Shown here: positions 8,626 to 16,498 of the stretch, piece after piece
How positions within the stretch are numbered: the stretch's first letter is position 1
Layout of the letters: each line of letters starts with the position of its first letter
From: Bacteroidia bacterium
GTDB lineage: Bacteria > Bacteroidota > Bacteroidia > Flavobacteriales_E > Vicingaceae
Assembly (NCBI GenBank): GCA_030433355.1
Contig: JAUIMG010000014.1
Location: 1-64,000, forward strand
Direction: 5' to 3'
DNA: 64,000 nucleotides
Translations under genes and position numbers: made by a program
The notes under the pieces: model-generated
The model's database searches: none
What the model was told of the DNA's origin: nothing
The model's input: only the letters and a program-made list of their open reading frames with translations

Positions 8626-9418
8626 TCTTGTTCTCTTGAGCTGATAGGATACTTTTTGTTATAAGATCATAGATGGCTTGATAGTCTTTTTGATTTTTTA
8701 AATAATCTAAATGGCTTTCAATAACATTTTGATCGTTTCTTACCGCAGGACCAGTTTGCACATTTAGCGGTCTTTCTGTTTTTATTTTATTGGATGTTTT
8801 TTCCAACAAGGGTCTAATTACCTCAAAAGAAATTTGATGTTGCTTTAATAGGTCATCAGCAATATGAAACATGTGATTGGTGAAGTTATTTGCGAATACT
8901 GCTGCCACATGCAGGGCCTTCCTTTTTGCTGAATCTAAAGAATATACTTTCGTTGAAACAGAACGAGCAAGACTTAATAGCAAGTTTTCCATTGCTTCAT
9001 CATTACCTTCTACACAAATAGGAATAGGATATAAACTTTCCGTTTCGTTTTTAGAAAAAGATTGAACAGGGTAGAAGATGCCATATTTTGTAAAGCCTTT
9101 ACCTTCAAATACCGTAATAGGTGTAGAGCCAGAGGTGTGAACTATGGGCTTGTCTTTAATATCAATCTGATTGATAAGACCTTCTAAAACATCATCATTT
9201 ACTGCAAGAATAATTAGGTCGGTATCCTTACTTAAAGATTTAATATCTGTGGTAAAATCACAGTGTAAGGTTTTACTTAGCAGCAGAGCAGAACGCTGTG
9301 TTCTGGAATATATCTCTTTTACAATATAGCCTGCGTGCTTAAATCCTAAACCGAAGTTGTGGCCTACATTACCTGCACCAACTATGGTAATTTTTTTGAT
9401 GAGTTGCTTTGCGTTCAT
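8618..9418 (-). CDS. Rossmann-fold/DUF2520 protein
   Basis: The 266-residue protein has an N-terminal NAD(P)-binding Rossmann domain (ITIVGAGNVGHNFG, 11-24) related to F420/NADP oxidoreductases. The C-terminal all-helical DUF2520 domain contains KALHVAAVFANNFTNH. This architecture resembles ketopantoate reductase and pyrroline-carboxylate reductase relatives, but the substrate is unknown. It overlaps the downstream phosphatase gene and lies ten bases after ccmF, so it is co-transcribed with cytochrome c maturation genes; that link may be positional only. Confidence 0.87.
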   Translation of the reverse strand: MNAKQLIKKITIVGAGNVGHNFGLGFKHAGYIVKEIYSRTQRSALLLSKTLHCDFTTDIKSLSKDTDLIILAVNDDVLEGLINQIDIKDKPIVHTSGSTPITVFEGKGFTKYGIFYPVQSFSKNETESLYPIPICVEGNDEAMENLLLSLARSVSTKVYSLDSAKRKALHVAAVFANNFTNHMFHIADDLLKQHQISFEVIRPLLEKTSNKIKTERPLNVQTGPAVRNDQNVIESHLDYLKNQKDYQAIYDLITKSILSAQENKNG

Positions 9419-9427
9419 TACTTTGTA

Positions 9428-11833
9428 TTAATTAAAGAATCTTTGATAAACTGCTATCAAAGAGCCTAATACCATCACTATACAGCCAATCCATAATACA
9501 TTGATGTATGGAAATACAATAGCTTGCATGATGATAAAGTCTCCTGCATTCTTATTTTTTTCGCTTAACAAGATAGTGAGTTTTTCGGTATCAGGATTAA
9601 TTCCTGCAAAACCAAATTTTAAACCAAGCTCTTCCATTTCATCCTCTATGCTAAAAAGTTGATTTCCTCGTATAACCATAATGGCTAAGGCTTTATAGTT
9701 TTCTCCATCCAATGTTTTTGCATGAATATTTAGGCCTAAAGCAATATCATCAGCATTTAGTCCTAAACTATCTAAATCGAGTTTTCTTTCGAAACTTTCT
9801 AATTTTATAACTGCATTGCTGCTAAAAATAGAATCACCCATATTTAAAAAGAGGGTATCAGATTCTCGATACATTTCTTGAGAAGAGGAGTCTAAATTTT
9901 CTAAATCTGCAAATGTGATATGGGTGAAAATATCTCTATTCCAATAATGTTTTGTAGATGGCTCAGGCACATTTCCCATTTGTTGATTTAACTGCACATA
10001 AGGATTTAATGTAAATAGATATTCATACCTGCCTTTAGAATTTACTTTCAGATAATCCATATCGAAATAAACAAATCTATCTTCTTCAATTCTCCTGTCT
10101 GTATAGGTTACATAATAAGGGTCCATCAATACGGTGTCTCCTTTTAACAACATTACATTTTCTCTATTTGCATTTTTGTTATCTTCAAACTTGATATCTA
10201 CAGGACTCTGGTTCTTAGAGATTATCTTTTTATTTCCTGCTGAAAGTAAAGATCCTAGGATAACTAAAGCAAAGCCAAAGTGGGCAATGGCTGAACCACC
10301 TTTTTTTATCTTTCCTTTTAATATTCTTGCGAAATAATCAAAGTTGGCTATTGCAGAAAATAAGGAGGTGAAGAGCAGTAAAATGATAAAAAAGTCATCC
10401 ATTTCTAAGTGGATGATAAATACTACACTGATAACTGCTGCCAATATAAGAGAAGGTAATAGCTTTTTGCTAAGGTCTTTAAATGGAGTTTCTTTATATT
10501 TTAAAAACTGACTAACTGCCATCATAAATGTGATTAGAACAGCCAAGGGGGTTTGCCAAGAATTATAATGTGCAATAGGATCCGAAGGAGGTGCTAAAGA
10601 AGTTCCGAAAAGCGCATTTATAACAGGAATAGAGGTAGAGATAGTGATTTGAAATGCCGAAATAACTAAGACTAAGGAGGCAATAAAAATCCAAAACTCT
10701 CTAGACCAAAAAGCATCGTCTTCACTAGCTTTTAAAAATTGAAATCCATTTTTGAAAAGGAAAAAAAGTGCAACAAAAAGATAGAAAAGTAAAAAGATAA
10801 TCAATTGTCCCGGTAAACCATCGGCAAAAGAATGCACAGAAGTTTCACCTAATATTCCACTTTTTGTCAAATAAGTAGAATATACCACGGTAAGAAAAGC
10901 AAAAAGCGTTAAGGTGAAAGTAGAGAACATAGACCTTGGCTTAGATCTATTGATTAGCATAAGGTGGGCCGCAGAAACCAAAATTAACCAAGGTACCAAA
11001 GAGGAATTTTCTACAGGATCCCAAGCCCAAAAGCCTCCAAAACTTAAAGCTTCGTATGCCCAAGCGCCACCCATTAAAATACCTAAACCTAAAATAGCAA
11101 TGCCAAAATATGCCCAAGGTATAGCAGGTTTTAACCAAGTTTGAAATTCTTTTTTCCAAAGTCCTGATAGTGCATAGGCAAAAGGAATTAATGTGGTAGC
11201 AAAGCCAAAGAAAACTGTTGGTGGATGGATGGTCATCCAATAGTTTTGTAAAAGAGGATTTAAGCCATTACCCTCTACAAACTCTAAATAATTAGGGTTG
11301 GTAGTAAAAGGTAAACTAATCATATCTACATGCTCTCTTAATAAGATGAATGGATTACTACCAATTTGTATATCAAATACAAAAATTCCGATAAGCATGC
11401 AGCTTAAAAAGAACTGTACGGAGGAGAAAACAGTCATTACTGCGCCTTCCCATTTTTTGCTACTAAAGATTAAAATATTTCCTAAGACAACATTCCAAAA
11501 TGCCCAAAGCATGGTGCTACCTTCTTGCCCTTCCCAAAAACAAGAAAGTATATAACGCATTGGAAGAGTAGAAGAACTATGACGCCAAACATAGTAATAC
11601 TCAAAAGAGTGAGTAGCAATTAAATAAAAAAGGATGGAAATAAGACCAATAAAAGCCGCGGAATGCAGTCTGTAAAAAAAGCGACCTATATTTCTCCAAG
11701 ATTGGTCTTTTAAGTCTAAATCAGACCCATTATAGTAAAAAACAGTAGCAAGCAAAGTAGATACTACACTTATGATTACTAATAACTCTCCTAACTTACC
11801 TGCTATGAGGTTCTCCCCAACAAATTCTATCAT
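9428..11833 (-). CDS. ccmF: CcmF/CcsA-type heme lyase subunit
   Basis: The 801-residue multi-span protein belongs to the heme-handling family that ligates heme to apocytochrome c. Visible hallmarks are the conserved WMTIHPPTVFFGF segment (199-211) and the WWD heme-binding motif GGFWAWDPVENSSLVPWL (265-282), followed by a His-rich loop. About 15 hydrophobic segments are present, and a large periplasmic region covers about residues 530-775. It acts in the inner membrane with heme facing the periplasm. The gene follows ccmE by three bases. CcmG and CcmH partners are not in this window. Confidence 0.95.
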   Translation of the reverse strand: MIEFVGENLIAGKLGELLVIISVVSTLLATVFYYNGSDLDLKDQSWRNIGRFFYRLHSAAFIGLISILFYLIATHSFEYYYVWRHSSSTLPMRYILSCFWEGQEGSTMLWAFWNVVLGNILIFSSKKWEGAVMTVFSSVQFFLSCMLIGIFVFDIQIGSNPFILLREHVDMISLPFTTNPNYLEFVEGNGLNPLLQNYWMTIHPPTVFFGFATTLIPFAYALSGLWKKEFQTWLKPAIPWAYFGIAILGLGILMGGAWAYEALSFGGFWAWDPVENSSLVPWLILVSAAHLMLINRSKPRSMFSTFTLTLFAFLTVVYSTYLTKSGILGETSVHSFADGLPGQLIIFLLFYLFVALFFLFKNGFQFLKASEDDAFWSREFWIFIASLVLVISAFQITISTSIPVINALFGTSLAPPSDPIAHYNSWQTPLAVLITFMMAVSQFLKYKETPFKDLSKKLLPSLILAAVISVVFIIHLEMDDFFIILLLFTSLFSAIANFDYFARILKGKIKKGGSAIAHFGFALVILGSLLSAGNKKIISKNQSPVDIKFEDNKNANRENVMLLKGDTVLMDPYYVTYTDRRIEEDRFVYFDMDYLKVNSKGRYEYLFTLNPYVQLNQQMGNVPEPSTKHYWNRDIFTHITFADLENLDSSSQEMYRESDTLFLNMGDSIFSSNAVIKLESFERKLDLDSLGLNADDIALGLNIHAKTLDGENYKALAIMVIRGNQLFSIEDEMEELGLKFGFAGINPDTEKLTILLSEKNKNAGDFIIMQAIVFPYINVLWIGCIVMVLGSLIAVYQRFFN

Positions 11834-11836
11834 AGT

Positions 11837-12250
11837 TTACGACTTGCTTTCTGCAGATATTTCCATTAATCCTTCTCCTTTACCATCATTATACTTGGAT
11901 GGGCATTTCATTAAAATCTTATCCGCGTGAAATTCTTCCCCTTCATAACTGCCAGTAATCACTACTTGTTCAGATCTTTCAAAATCTTGAGGCTTCGCTC
12001 CATGAAAAACGACTTTTTTTTCTAAACCACTGTTATCAACCATGTAGAAGGAGAAGATATTTGCATCTTCTGTAGGACTATACAAAATATCTTTTTCTTT
12101 GTTTAGTTGTCCAACTACTTGGTATTCTCTACCGGGGTTCATTTCTGCTGCAGTAAAGTCTGCATAGGTAGCTGCATCAGAAACAGTGCTAATAATTGCC
12201 CCTATAGAAACTGCAATTACTATAATAGCTATGATGTGTGACTTTTTCAT
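11837..12250 (-). CDS. ccmE: Heme chaperone CcmE, CxxxY type
   Basis: The 137-residue protein has one N-terminal membrane anchor (about 6-24) and an OB-fold periplasmic domain. It carries heme from CcmC to CcmF. In classical CcmE the covalent heme ligand is a His in HxxxY; here the equivalent site reads KCPSKYN, giving C116 and Y120, so it is the CxxxY variant known from some other lineages. The gene overlaps ccmD by four bases and precedes ccmF by three, consistent with translational coupling. Identification rests on the fold pattern (VVGQL, VFHG, VVITGSY, DKILMKCPSKY) and the context. Confidence 0.93.
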   Translation of the reverse strand: MKKSHIIAIIVIAVSIGAIISTVSDAATYADFTAAEMNPGREYQVVGQLNKEKDILYSPTEDANIFSFYMVDNSGLEKKVVFHGAKPQDFERSEQVVITGSYEGEEFHADKILMKCPSKYNDGKGEGLMEISAESKS

Positions 12251-12453
12251 TTTTTATCAATTTCTTTTTCCATTCTACTTAATTTTCGATCAATAGTAAT
12301 GAGATATATAATTAAACCTAAAAGAATTGCTGTAAGCACAGCAACAACTACATATATTTTTCCGTTAGCTCTCATCTCATCCGCCATCGCAATTTCTTGG
12401 GACTGCAGGCCTAAACTAATTAGGAAGCTTAATAGGAATGCTATTTTTTTCAT
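12247..12453 (-). CDS. ccmD: CcmD-like small membrane protein
   Basis: The 68-residue protein has a signal-like N-terminus, one transmembrane helix (about residues 31-53) and a charged tail, RKLSRMEKEIDKK. CcmD proteins are small single-span partners that help release holo-CcmE from the CcmABC complex; sequence is poorly conserved and recognition rests on size, topology and position. It overlaps ccmC and ccmE by four bases each. The additional N-terminal hydrophobic stretch is unlike proteobacterial CcmD and may be a cleaved signal peptide. Confidence 0.82.
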   Translation of the reverse strand: MKKIAFLLSFLISLGLQSQEIAMADEMRANGKIYVVVAVLTAILLGLIIYLITIDRKLSRMEKEIDKK

Positions 12454-13121
12454 GATTCTAATTTTTCTTCTATTCTAGATTTTCTAATTCTCAAATTACT
12501 AATCCACCACCCTAATAAAATCCAACTTATAACAGCAGGATAGAAGACTAGTTTCATATTATCATCTAAATCGTAATTATTAAAACCCGGATTCCCTCCA
12601 TTACCCGGATGCAGAGAGTCAGTCATTCTTGGCAGAATTCCTATAAAAACAATAAGTAGCACAAATGCAAATATGTTATATACTGCCGATATTCGAGCTC
12701 TTTTCTGCTCGTCTTCTAAAGAACCTCTTAAAACTAAATAGGCAAGGTAAATAAGCATCGTAATAGCAGAGCCATTTAATTTTACATCATTGGTCCACCA
12801 TGCACCCCATGTAAATTTTGCCCAAATACTTCCTGTGATAATCCCTAAAATCCCAAAGATAACTCCTGTATTTACTAATTCAATGGCTTTTCTATCGCTT
12901 TCCATACTCCCATTCGATAGATTTTTTATGCTGTATATCATTGATACTAAAAACAAGAAAATCATGGTAAACCACATGGGCACATGAAAGTATAAATTTC
13001 GAATACTTTCATACAAAATAACCTGTCTTGGCACATCAATTAATAAGCCTGCAATAACAGTGTAAATTAAGAGAATGGCTGTTACGGTTTTCCACCAGTT
13101 TTTAGAAGAAAATATGCCCAT
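12450..13121 (-). CDS. ccmC: Heme-handling protein CcmC
   Basis: The 223-residue protein has six predicted membrane helices and a WWD-type motif around 105-114 (WGAWWTNDVK), plus the conserved His in FHVPMW (46) and another in SLHPGN. CcmC presents heme to CcmE at the periplasmic face. The WWD motif here is degenerate compared with the usual WGxxWxWD. The gene lies 24 bases after the ccmB stop and overlaps ccmD. Length is normal for the family. Confidence 0.94.
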   Translation of the reverse strand: MGIFSSKNWWKTVTAILLIYTVIAGLLIDVPRQVILYESIRNLYFHVPMWFTMIFLFLVSMIYSIKNLSNGSMESDRKAIELVNTGVIFGILGIITGSIWAKFTWGAWWTNDVKLNGSAITMLIYLAYLVLRGSLEDEQKRARISAVYNIFAFVLLIVFIGILPRMTDSLHPGNGGNPGFNNYDLDDNMKLVFYPAVISWILLGWWISNLRIRKSRIEEKLES

Positions 13122-13145
13122 TTGAACTTAAAAAAGGTAGCGTTT

Positions 13146-13799
13146 TTAGCTTCGCCAAAGGTAAGGAAATAATACCGACGCAAGGGCTACAATAACAACA
13201 ATTAACAGAGAAAGACTGAGGATATAAACACTTATATCTTCCCAACCAAAACCAAGGCCACAGAGCATACTTGCTTTAATGGAAGTAAGTATAGTTGGAA
13301 GTAATATTGGAAAACCTAAAATGGCTGTTAAAGTTGAATTATTATTTGTTTTTGAAGCAATTGCAGAGACTAATGTTAAGGTGGCTGAAAGGCCCAAACT
13401 ACCTAAGACAATAACCAAAAGAAAGAGACTTTTATTTTCAACCGGATTTTCCAATAAAATACTGAACAGGAAATAGTTAAATAGAGCAATTATTAAGAGC
13501 AATATGGCATTGAAACTCAATTTTGCTAGAATAAGATGAAAGGGATTTATTAATCCATAGAAATAGTAAAACTCACTGCTACTCTCCGATCTAAAGCTAT
13601 GGATACTTGCATTGGTAGAAGCGAATATTAAAATAATCCAAAATAAAGCTAGCCAGGTATTTAAATCTTCTATTTGGTTGAATATTAAGTAAGCAACAAA
13701 AACAGTAGAGATAACATATAGGAAAATGCCGTTTAAACTAGCTCTTTTTCTATATTCCGACTTTATATCTTTTAGGAATAATGCTGTAAACTCTTTCAA
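13146..13799 (-). CDS. ccmB: Heme exporter permease CcmB
   Basis: The open frame extends to an ATG at 13988, but I choose a TTG at 13799, giving 217 residues and matching the usual CcmB length of about 220. Three points support this: the CcmB-like sequence starts right there (LKEFTALFLKDIKSEYRKR); the upstream 63 codons are not CcmB-like; and the longer form would start inside the nitroreductase terminator (13976-14011). The protein has about six membrane helices and is the permease of the CcmAB complex that powers holo-CcmE release. No CcmA ATPase gene is adjacent, so it must be elsewhere. A TACCTTTA sequence (13818-13825 complement) is a near match to the -7 box. Confidence 0.85.
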   Translation of the reverse strand: MKEFTALFLKDIKSEYRKRASLNGIFLYVISTVFVAYLIFNQIEDLNTWLALFWIILIFASTNASIHSFRSESSSEFYYFYGLINPFHLILAKLSFNAILLLIIALFNYFLFSILLENPVENKSLFLLVIVLGSLGLSATLTLVSAIASKTNNNSTLTAILGFPILLPTILTSIKASMLCGLGFGWEDISVYILSLSLLIVVIVALASVLFPYLWRS

Positions 13800-13975
13800 T
13801 CCATTAGATTTGGGTGGTAAAGGTATTAATTGAATCCAATCCTTATTTATTCTTTTCCAATTCTTTTTCCCATTTATCTGCCAGTAAAGCTGCTTCTGTT
13901 GAAATGGCTTTAAAGAAAGAGAAATGACGATTGCTAAGCATTTTCTTAAATCTTGAGTATTTAAGGGGTAAACGT

Positions 13976-14011
13976 AAAAAAAGCCCAAACTTTTATTAAA
14001 AGCTTGGGCTT
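13976..14011 (-). terminator. Terminator after the nitroreductase gene
   Basis: On the minus strand, AAGCCCAAGCTTTT pairs with AAAAGTTTGGGCTT (one mismatch) and is followed by a run of T. It lies 22 bases past the nitroreductase stop. It also overlaps the first codons of the over-long ccmB reading frame, which argues against that longer start. Confidence 0.8.
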
Positions 14012-14032
14012 AAATGATTTAATTGGTTTGGT

Positions 14033-14662
14033 TTAAATCGTTTCAAAAAGCATTTCTTTAGACTTTCTAACTTTTTCCTGCATGGCAGTTTCGTCTTCTG
14101 CAGCTCTATAGCCCACTGTTGCTAAAACTGCTGCAGTTAAGCCTTTTTCTTTCAAGCCTAAAATTTCATCGATTTGCTCTGCTTCAAATCCTTCCATGGG
14201 GCAAGAGTCTATCTCTAGTTCTCCGCATGCTGCTAATAAATTCCCCAATGCGATATAAGTCTGCTTAGCTGTCCAATTAGATTTTTCTTCAGCAGTTTTA
14301 TCATTCCACTTGCTCTCAATAAAGTCTCCATAAGGTTTTAAAGCCTCTGAGTCTATGCCTTGGGTTTTAGCTTTTAAGTGAATAAACTCATCAATCCCAT
14401 CTCTATTTACATCCGAATAATTGCAAAAAATAAATAGGTGAGAGGCATCTGTAATTTGTCCTTGTCCCCAAGCAGCAGGCTTAAGCTTTTCTCTTACTGC
14501 TTTATCCTCTACAATTAGTACTTTATATAGCTGCAAGCCATAAGAAGACGCAGAAAATTGAATTGCTTCTTTTATTTTCTCTAAATCTGAGTCACTTATC
14601 TTTTTTGTATTGTCAAACTTCTTTGTGGCATATCTCCACTTCAATCCTTCTAGTAATTTCAT
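14033..14662 (-). CDS. NAD(P)H-dependent nitroreductase family oxidoreductase
   Basis: The 209-residue protein is a complete FMN-dependent nitroreductase of the NfsB-like group. Visible blocks are the N-terminal RYATKKFD (phosphate contacts), FSASSYGLQLYKVLIVED, AYIALGNLLAACGELEIDSCPMEGFE and the final ATVGYRAAEDE. It reduces nitro or quinone compounds with NAD(P)H and acts as a cytoplasmic dimer. It is ten bases after the pirin gene and ends at a clear terminator, so the two form a short operon with possible joint roles in redox or quinone stress. Confidence 0.93.
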   Translation of the reverse strand: MKLLEGLKWRYATKKFDNTKKISDSDLEKIKEAIQFSASSYGLQLYKVLIVEDKAVREKLKPAAWGQGQITDASHLFIFCNYSDVNRDGIDEFIHLKAKTQGIDSEALKPYGDFIESKWNDKTAEEKSNWTAKQTYIALGNLLAACGELEIDSCPMEGFEAEQIDEILGLKEKGLTAAVLATVGYRAAEDETAMQEKVRKSKEMLFETI

Positions 14663-14672
14663 TTATTTGTTT

Positions 14673-15548
14673 TTAGATATTCATTGGTACTTCCATCAAT
14701 AAGATTCTACTCTTACTTCCGGCTTTAATTTTTACTTGTTCTGTATTCCATAAGCCCATTCCATCTCTTAATTCAAGTTTCTGACCTTCTATTTCTGCAT
14801 TTCCATTTAGAATAAAAGCATAAAGGCCATTAGAGGGGTCTTTCAATCTATAGTTTACTTCAGCATCAGAATCAAAGTCACCAAGATGAAACCAAGCATT
14901 TTGGTGAATCCATACTCCTTCATCAGAAGGGCTTGGGGATAGAATTTGATAAAATTGATTTGTTTTTTTTATGCTTTTAAGTGAAATCTGATCATAGCGT
15001 GGAGCAACGTTCTTTTTATTTGGAAATACCCAAATCTGAAGAAACTTCACTTCTTTGTCCAAATTTTTATTGTATTCACTATGGTAAATCCCAGTTCCCG
15101 CACTCATTACCTGTACATCTCCTTCTTTTATTGTGGCAACGGTACCCATAGAATCTTTATGTTCTAAATCTCCTTCTAAAGGGATAGAAATAATTTCCAT
15201 ATTGTCGTGAGGGTGAGTTCCAAATCCTTGTCCTGCAGCAACTCTATCATCATTCAATACTCTTAAAACCCCGAAATTCATTCTTTCAGGATTATGATAA
15301 TTGGCGAAACTAAAACTGTGGTGACTATCTAACCAACCATGGTTAGCATGACCTCTGCTTTCTGCTTTGTGTAAAACGCTATTCATATTCTTAATCTCTT
15401 TGTTTGGTAAATGGTTGAATCCTACTTGATCCATTAAACGACTATAGGTTGAATTGTCCTTATTTGATTTTGAGTTTAATAGACTTGGAAATAACATTCC
15501 AACTGCTCCTGCTAAAAAACCTTTTCTAAGGAAATCTTTTCTATCCAT
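14673..15548 (-). CDS. Pirin family protein with export-signal-like N-terminus
   Basis: The 291-residue protein has a pirin bicupin core: the metal-binding block FGTHPHDNMEIISIPLEG with the later HxxEY (YHSEYNK) in the first cupin, and a second cupin with no obvious metal site. Pirins can act as quercetin dioxygenases. Unusually, residues 1-24 read RKDFLRKGFLAGAVGMLF, a basic segment followed by a hydrophobic run, which resembles a Tat signal but lacks a strict RR pair. The protein may be exported or anchored. It is first in an operon with the nitroreductase. Confidence 0.88.
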   Translation of the reverse strand: MDRKDFLRKGFLAGAVGMLFPSLLNSKSNKDNSTYSRLMDQVGFNHLPNKEIKNMNSVLHKAESRGHANHGWLDSHHSFSFANYHNPERMNFGVLRVLNDDRVAAGQGFGTHPHDNMEIISIPLEGDLEHKDSMGTVATIKEGDVQVMSAGTGIYHSEYNKNLDKEVKFLQIWVFPNKKNVAPRYDQISLKSIKKTNQFYQILSPSPSDEGVWIHQNAWFHLGDFDSDAEVNYRLKDPSNGLYAFILNGNAEIEGQKLELRDGMGLWNTEQVKIKAGSKSRILLMEVPMNI

Positions 15549-15563
15549 CGTTTAAATTTCAAA

Positions 15564-15571
15564 CAAAGTTA
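15564..15571 (-). promoter_or_regulatory. -7 promoter box TAACTTTG
   Basis: An exact TAnnTTTG match on the minus strand, 15 bases upstream of the pirin start, likely drives the pirin-nitroreductase pair. Confidence 0.55.
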
Positions 15572-15630
15572 GATAGGGTTATGCGTTTTAAGAATATTAA
15601 AAAAAGGGGAGAACTTATGAAAATCCGACC

Positions 15631-16497
15631 TTATGACTGCAGTTTGAATTTTGAAGGTGTCTGTCCAGTGCATTTCTTAAAAAAGGCACTAAAGTTTCCA
15701 GGTTCATTAAAGCCTAATTCGTAAGCTATTTCTTTGGTAGATAAGTCTGTGAAAAAAAGCAAGCGTTTTGCAGCTATCGTAATTCTACTTTGTATATGTT
15801 CTTTAGAAGTTTTACCACTTAAAGATTTTACTACTCTATTCAAGTGGTCTGCACTAATATGCAGTGCATCGGCATATTCCTGACTTTGATGCCATTCTTT
15901 ATAATTGTCATTGATCAACTGTTTAAATTTTCTCAGTATTCTTCTACCACTTTCAAGATTTTGCAAGTTTTCATCAGGTAACTCGCACCATTGATTACAC
16001 TTTATTAAAAACAGTTTTAAAAAAGAACCGATAGATTCATACTTCAAAGCCTCATTCGTTTTATGTAAACGATACATCTCATCTGCAAAGGTCTTAAGTT
16101 GAATTAGATTTTCTCGATCAATTTTTAGGGAAGGGGTGTCCCCAAAATCTCTAAATAAATTAAGATCATCGATGAATTGTGTTGGGATGTGATTTTTCAA
16201 TAGAAATTCTACTGAGAATACAATAGAATAACCTTTTGAAGCTTCTTTTTCAATCAGTTGATGAACTTGCCCCGGAGCGATAAAGAATATTTCATTGCCT
16301 TGAATTGGGTAAGAGTTGAAATCAATTCGGTGTTCTCCTTTACCTTTTTCTACGAGCAGAATTGTATAAAATGAATGTCGATGAGGTTCGTCTGCTTTTC
16401 CTCCATGTTTTTGGTAAATCTCTTCCATTTTAGAGATGCCAAAGCTCAATTCAGTTTGCTCGCGATTTACATTTTCATATGTTTTTACCTCAGCCAT
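15631..16497 (-). CDS. AraC family transcriptional regulator
   Basis: The 288-residue protein has an N-terminal cupin-like ligand domain (HRHSFYTILLVEKGKGEH, IPGQVHQL-like segment) and a C-terminal AraC double helix-turn-helix (about 185-288) ending in the classic IAYELGFNEPGNFSAFFKK block and TPSKFK. It binds DNA and responds to an unknown small molecule. It lies one base after the stop of the large Tyr/Gly-rich protein gene, so it shares a transcript with that gene, and it could also regulate the adjacent pirin-nitroreductase operon. Confidence 0.93.
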   Translation of the reverse strand: MAEVKTYENVNREQTELSFGISKMEEIYQKHGGKADEPHRHSFYTILLVEKGKGEHRIDFNSYPIQGNEIFFIAPGQVHQLIEKEASKGYSIVFSVEFLLKNHIPTQFIDDLNLFRDFGDTPSLKIDRENLIQLKTFADEMYRLHKTNEALKYESIGSFLKLFLIKCNQWCELPDENLQNLESGRRILRKFKQLINDNYKEWHQSQEYADALHISADHLNRVVKSLSGKTSKEHIQSRITIAAKRLLFFTDLSTKEIAYELGFNEPGNFSAFFKKCTGQTPSKFKLQS

Positions 16498-16498
16498 A

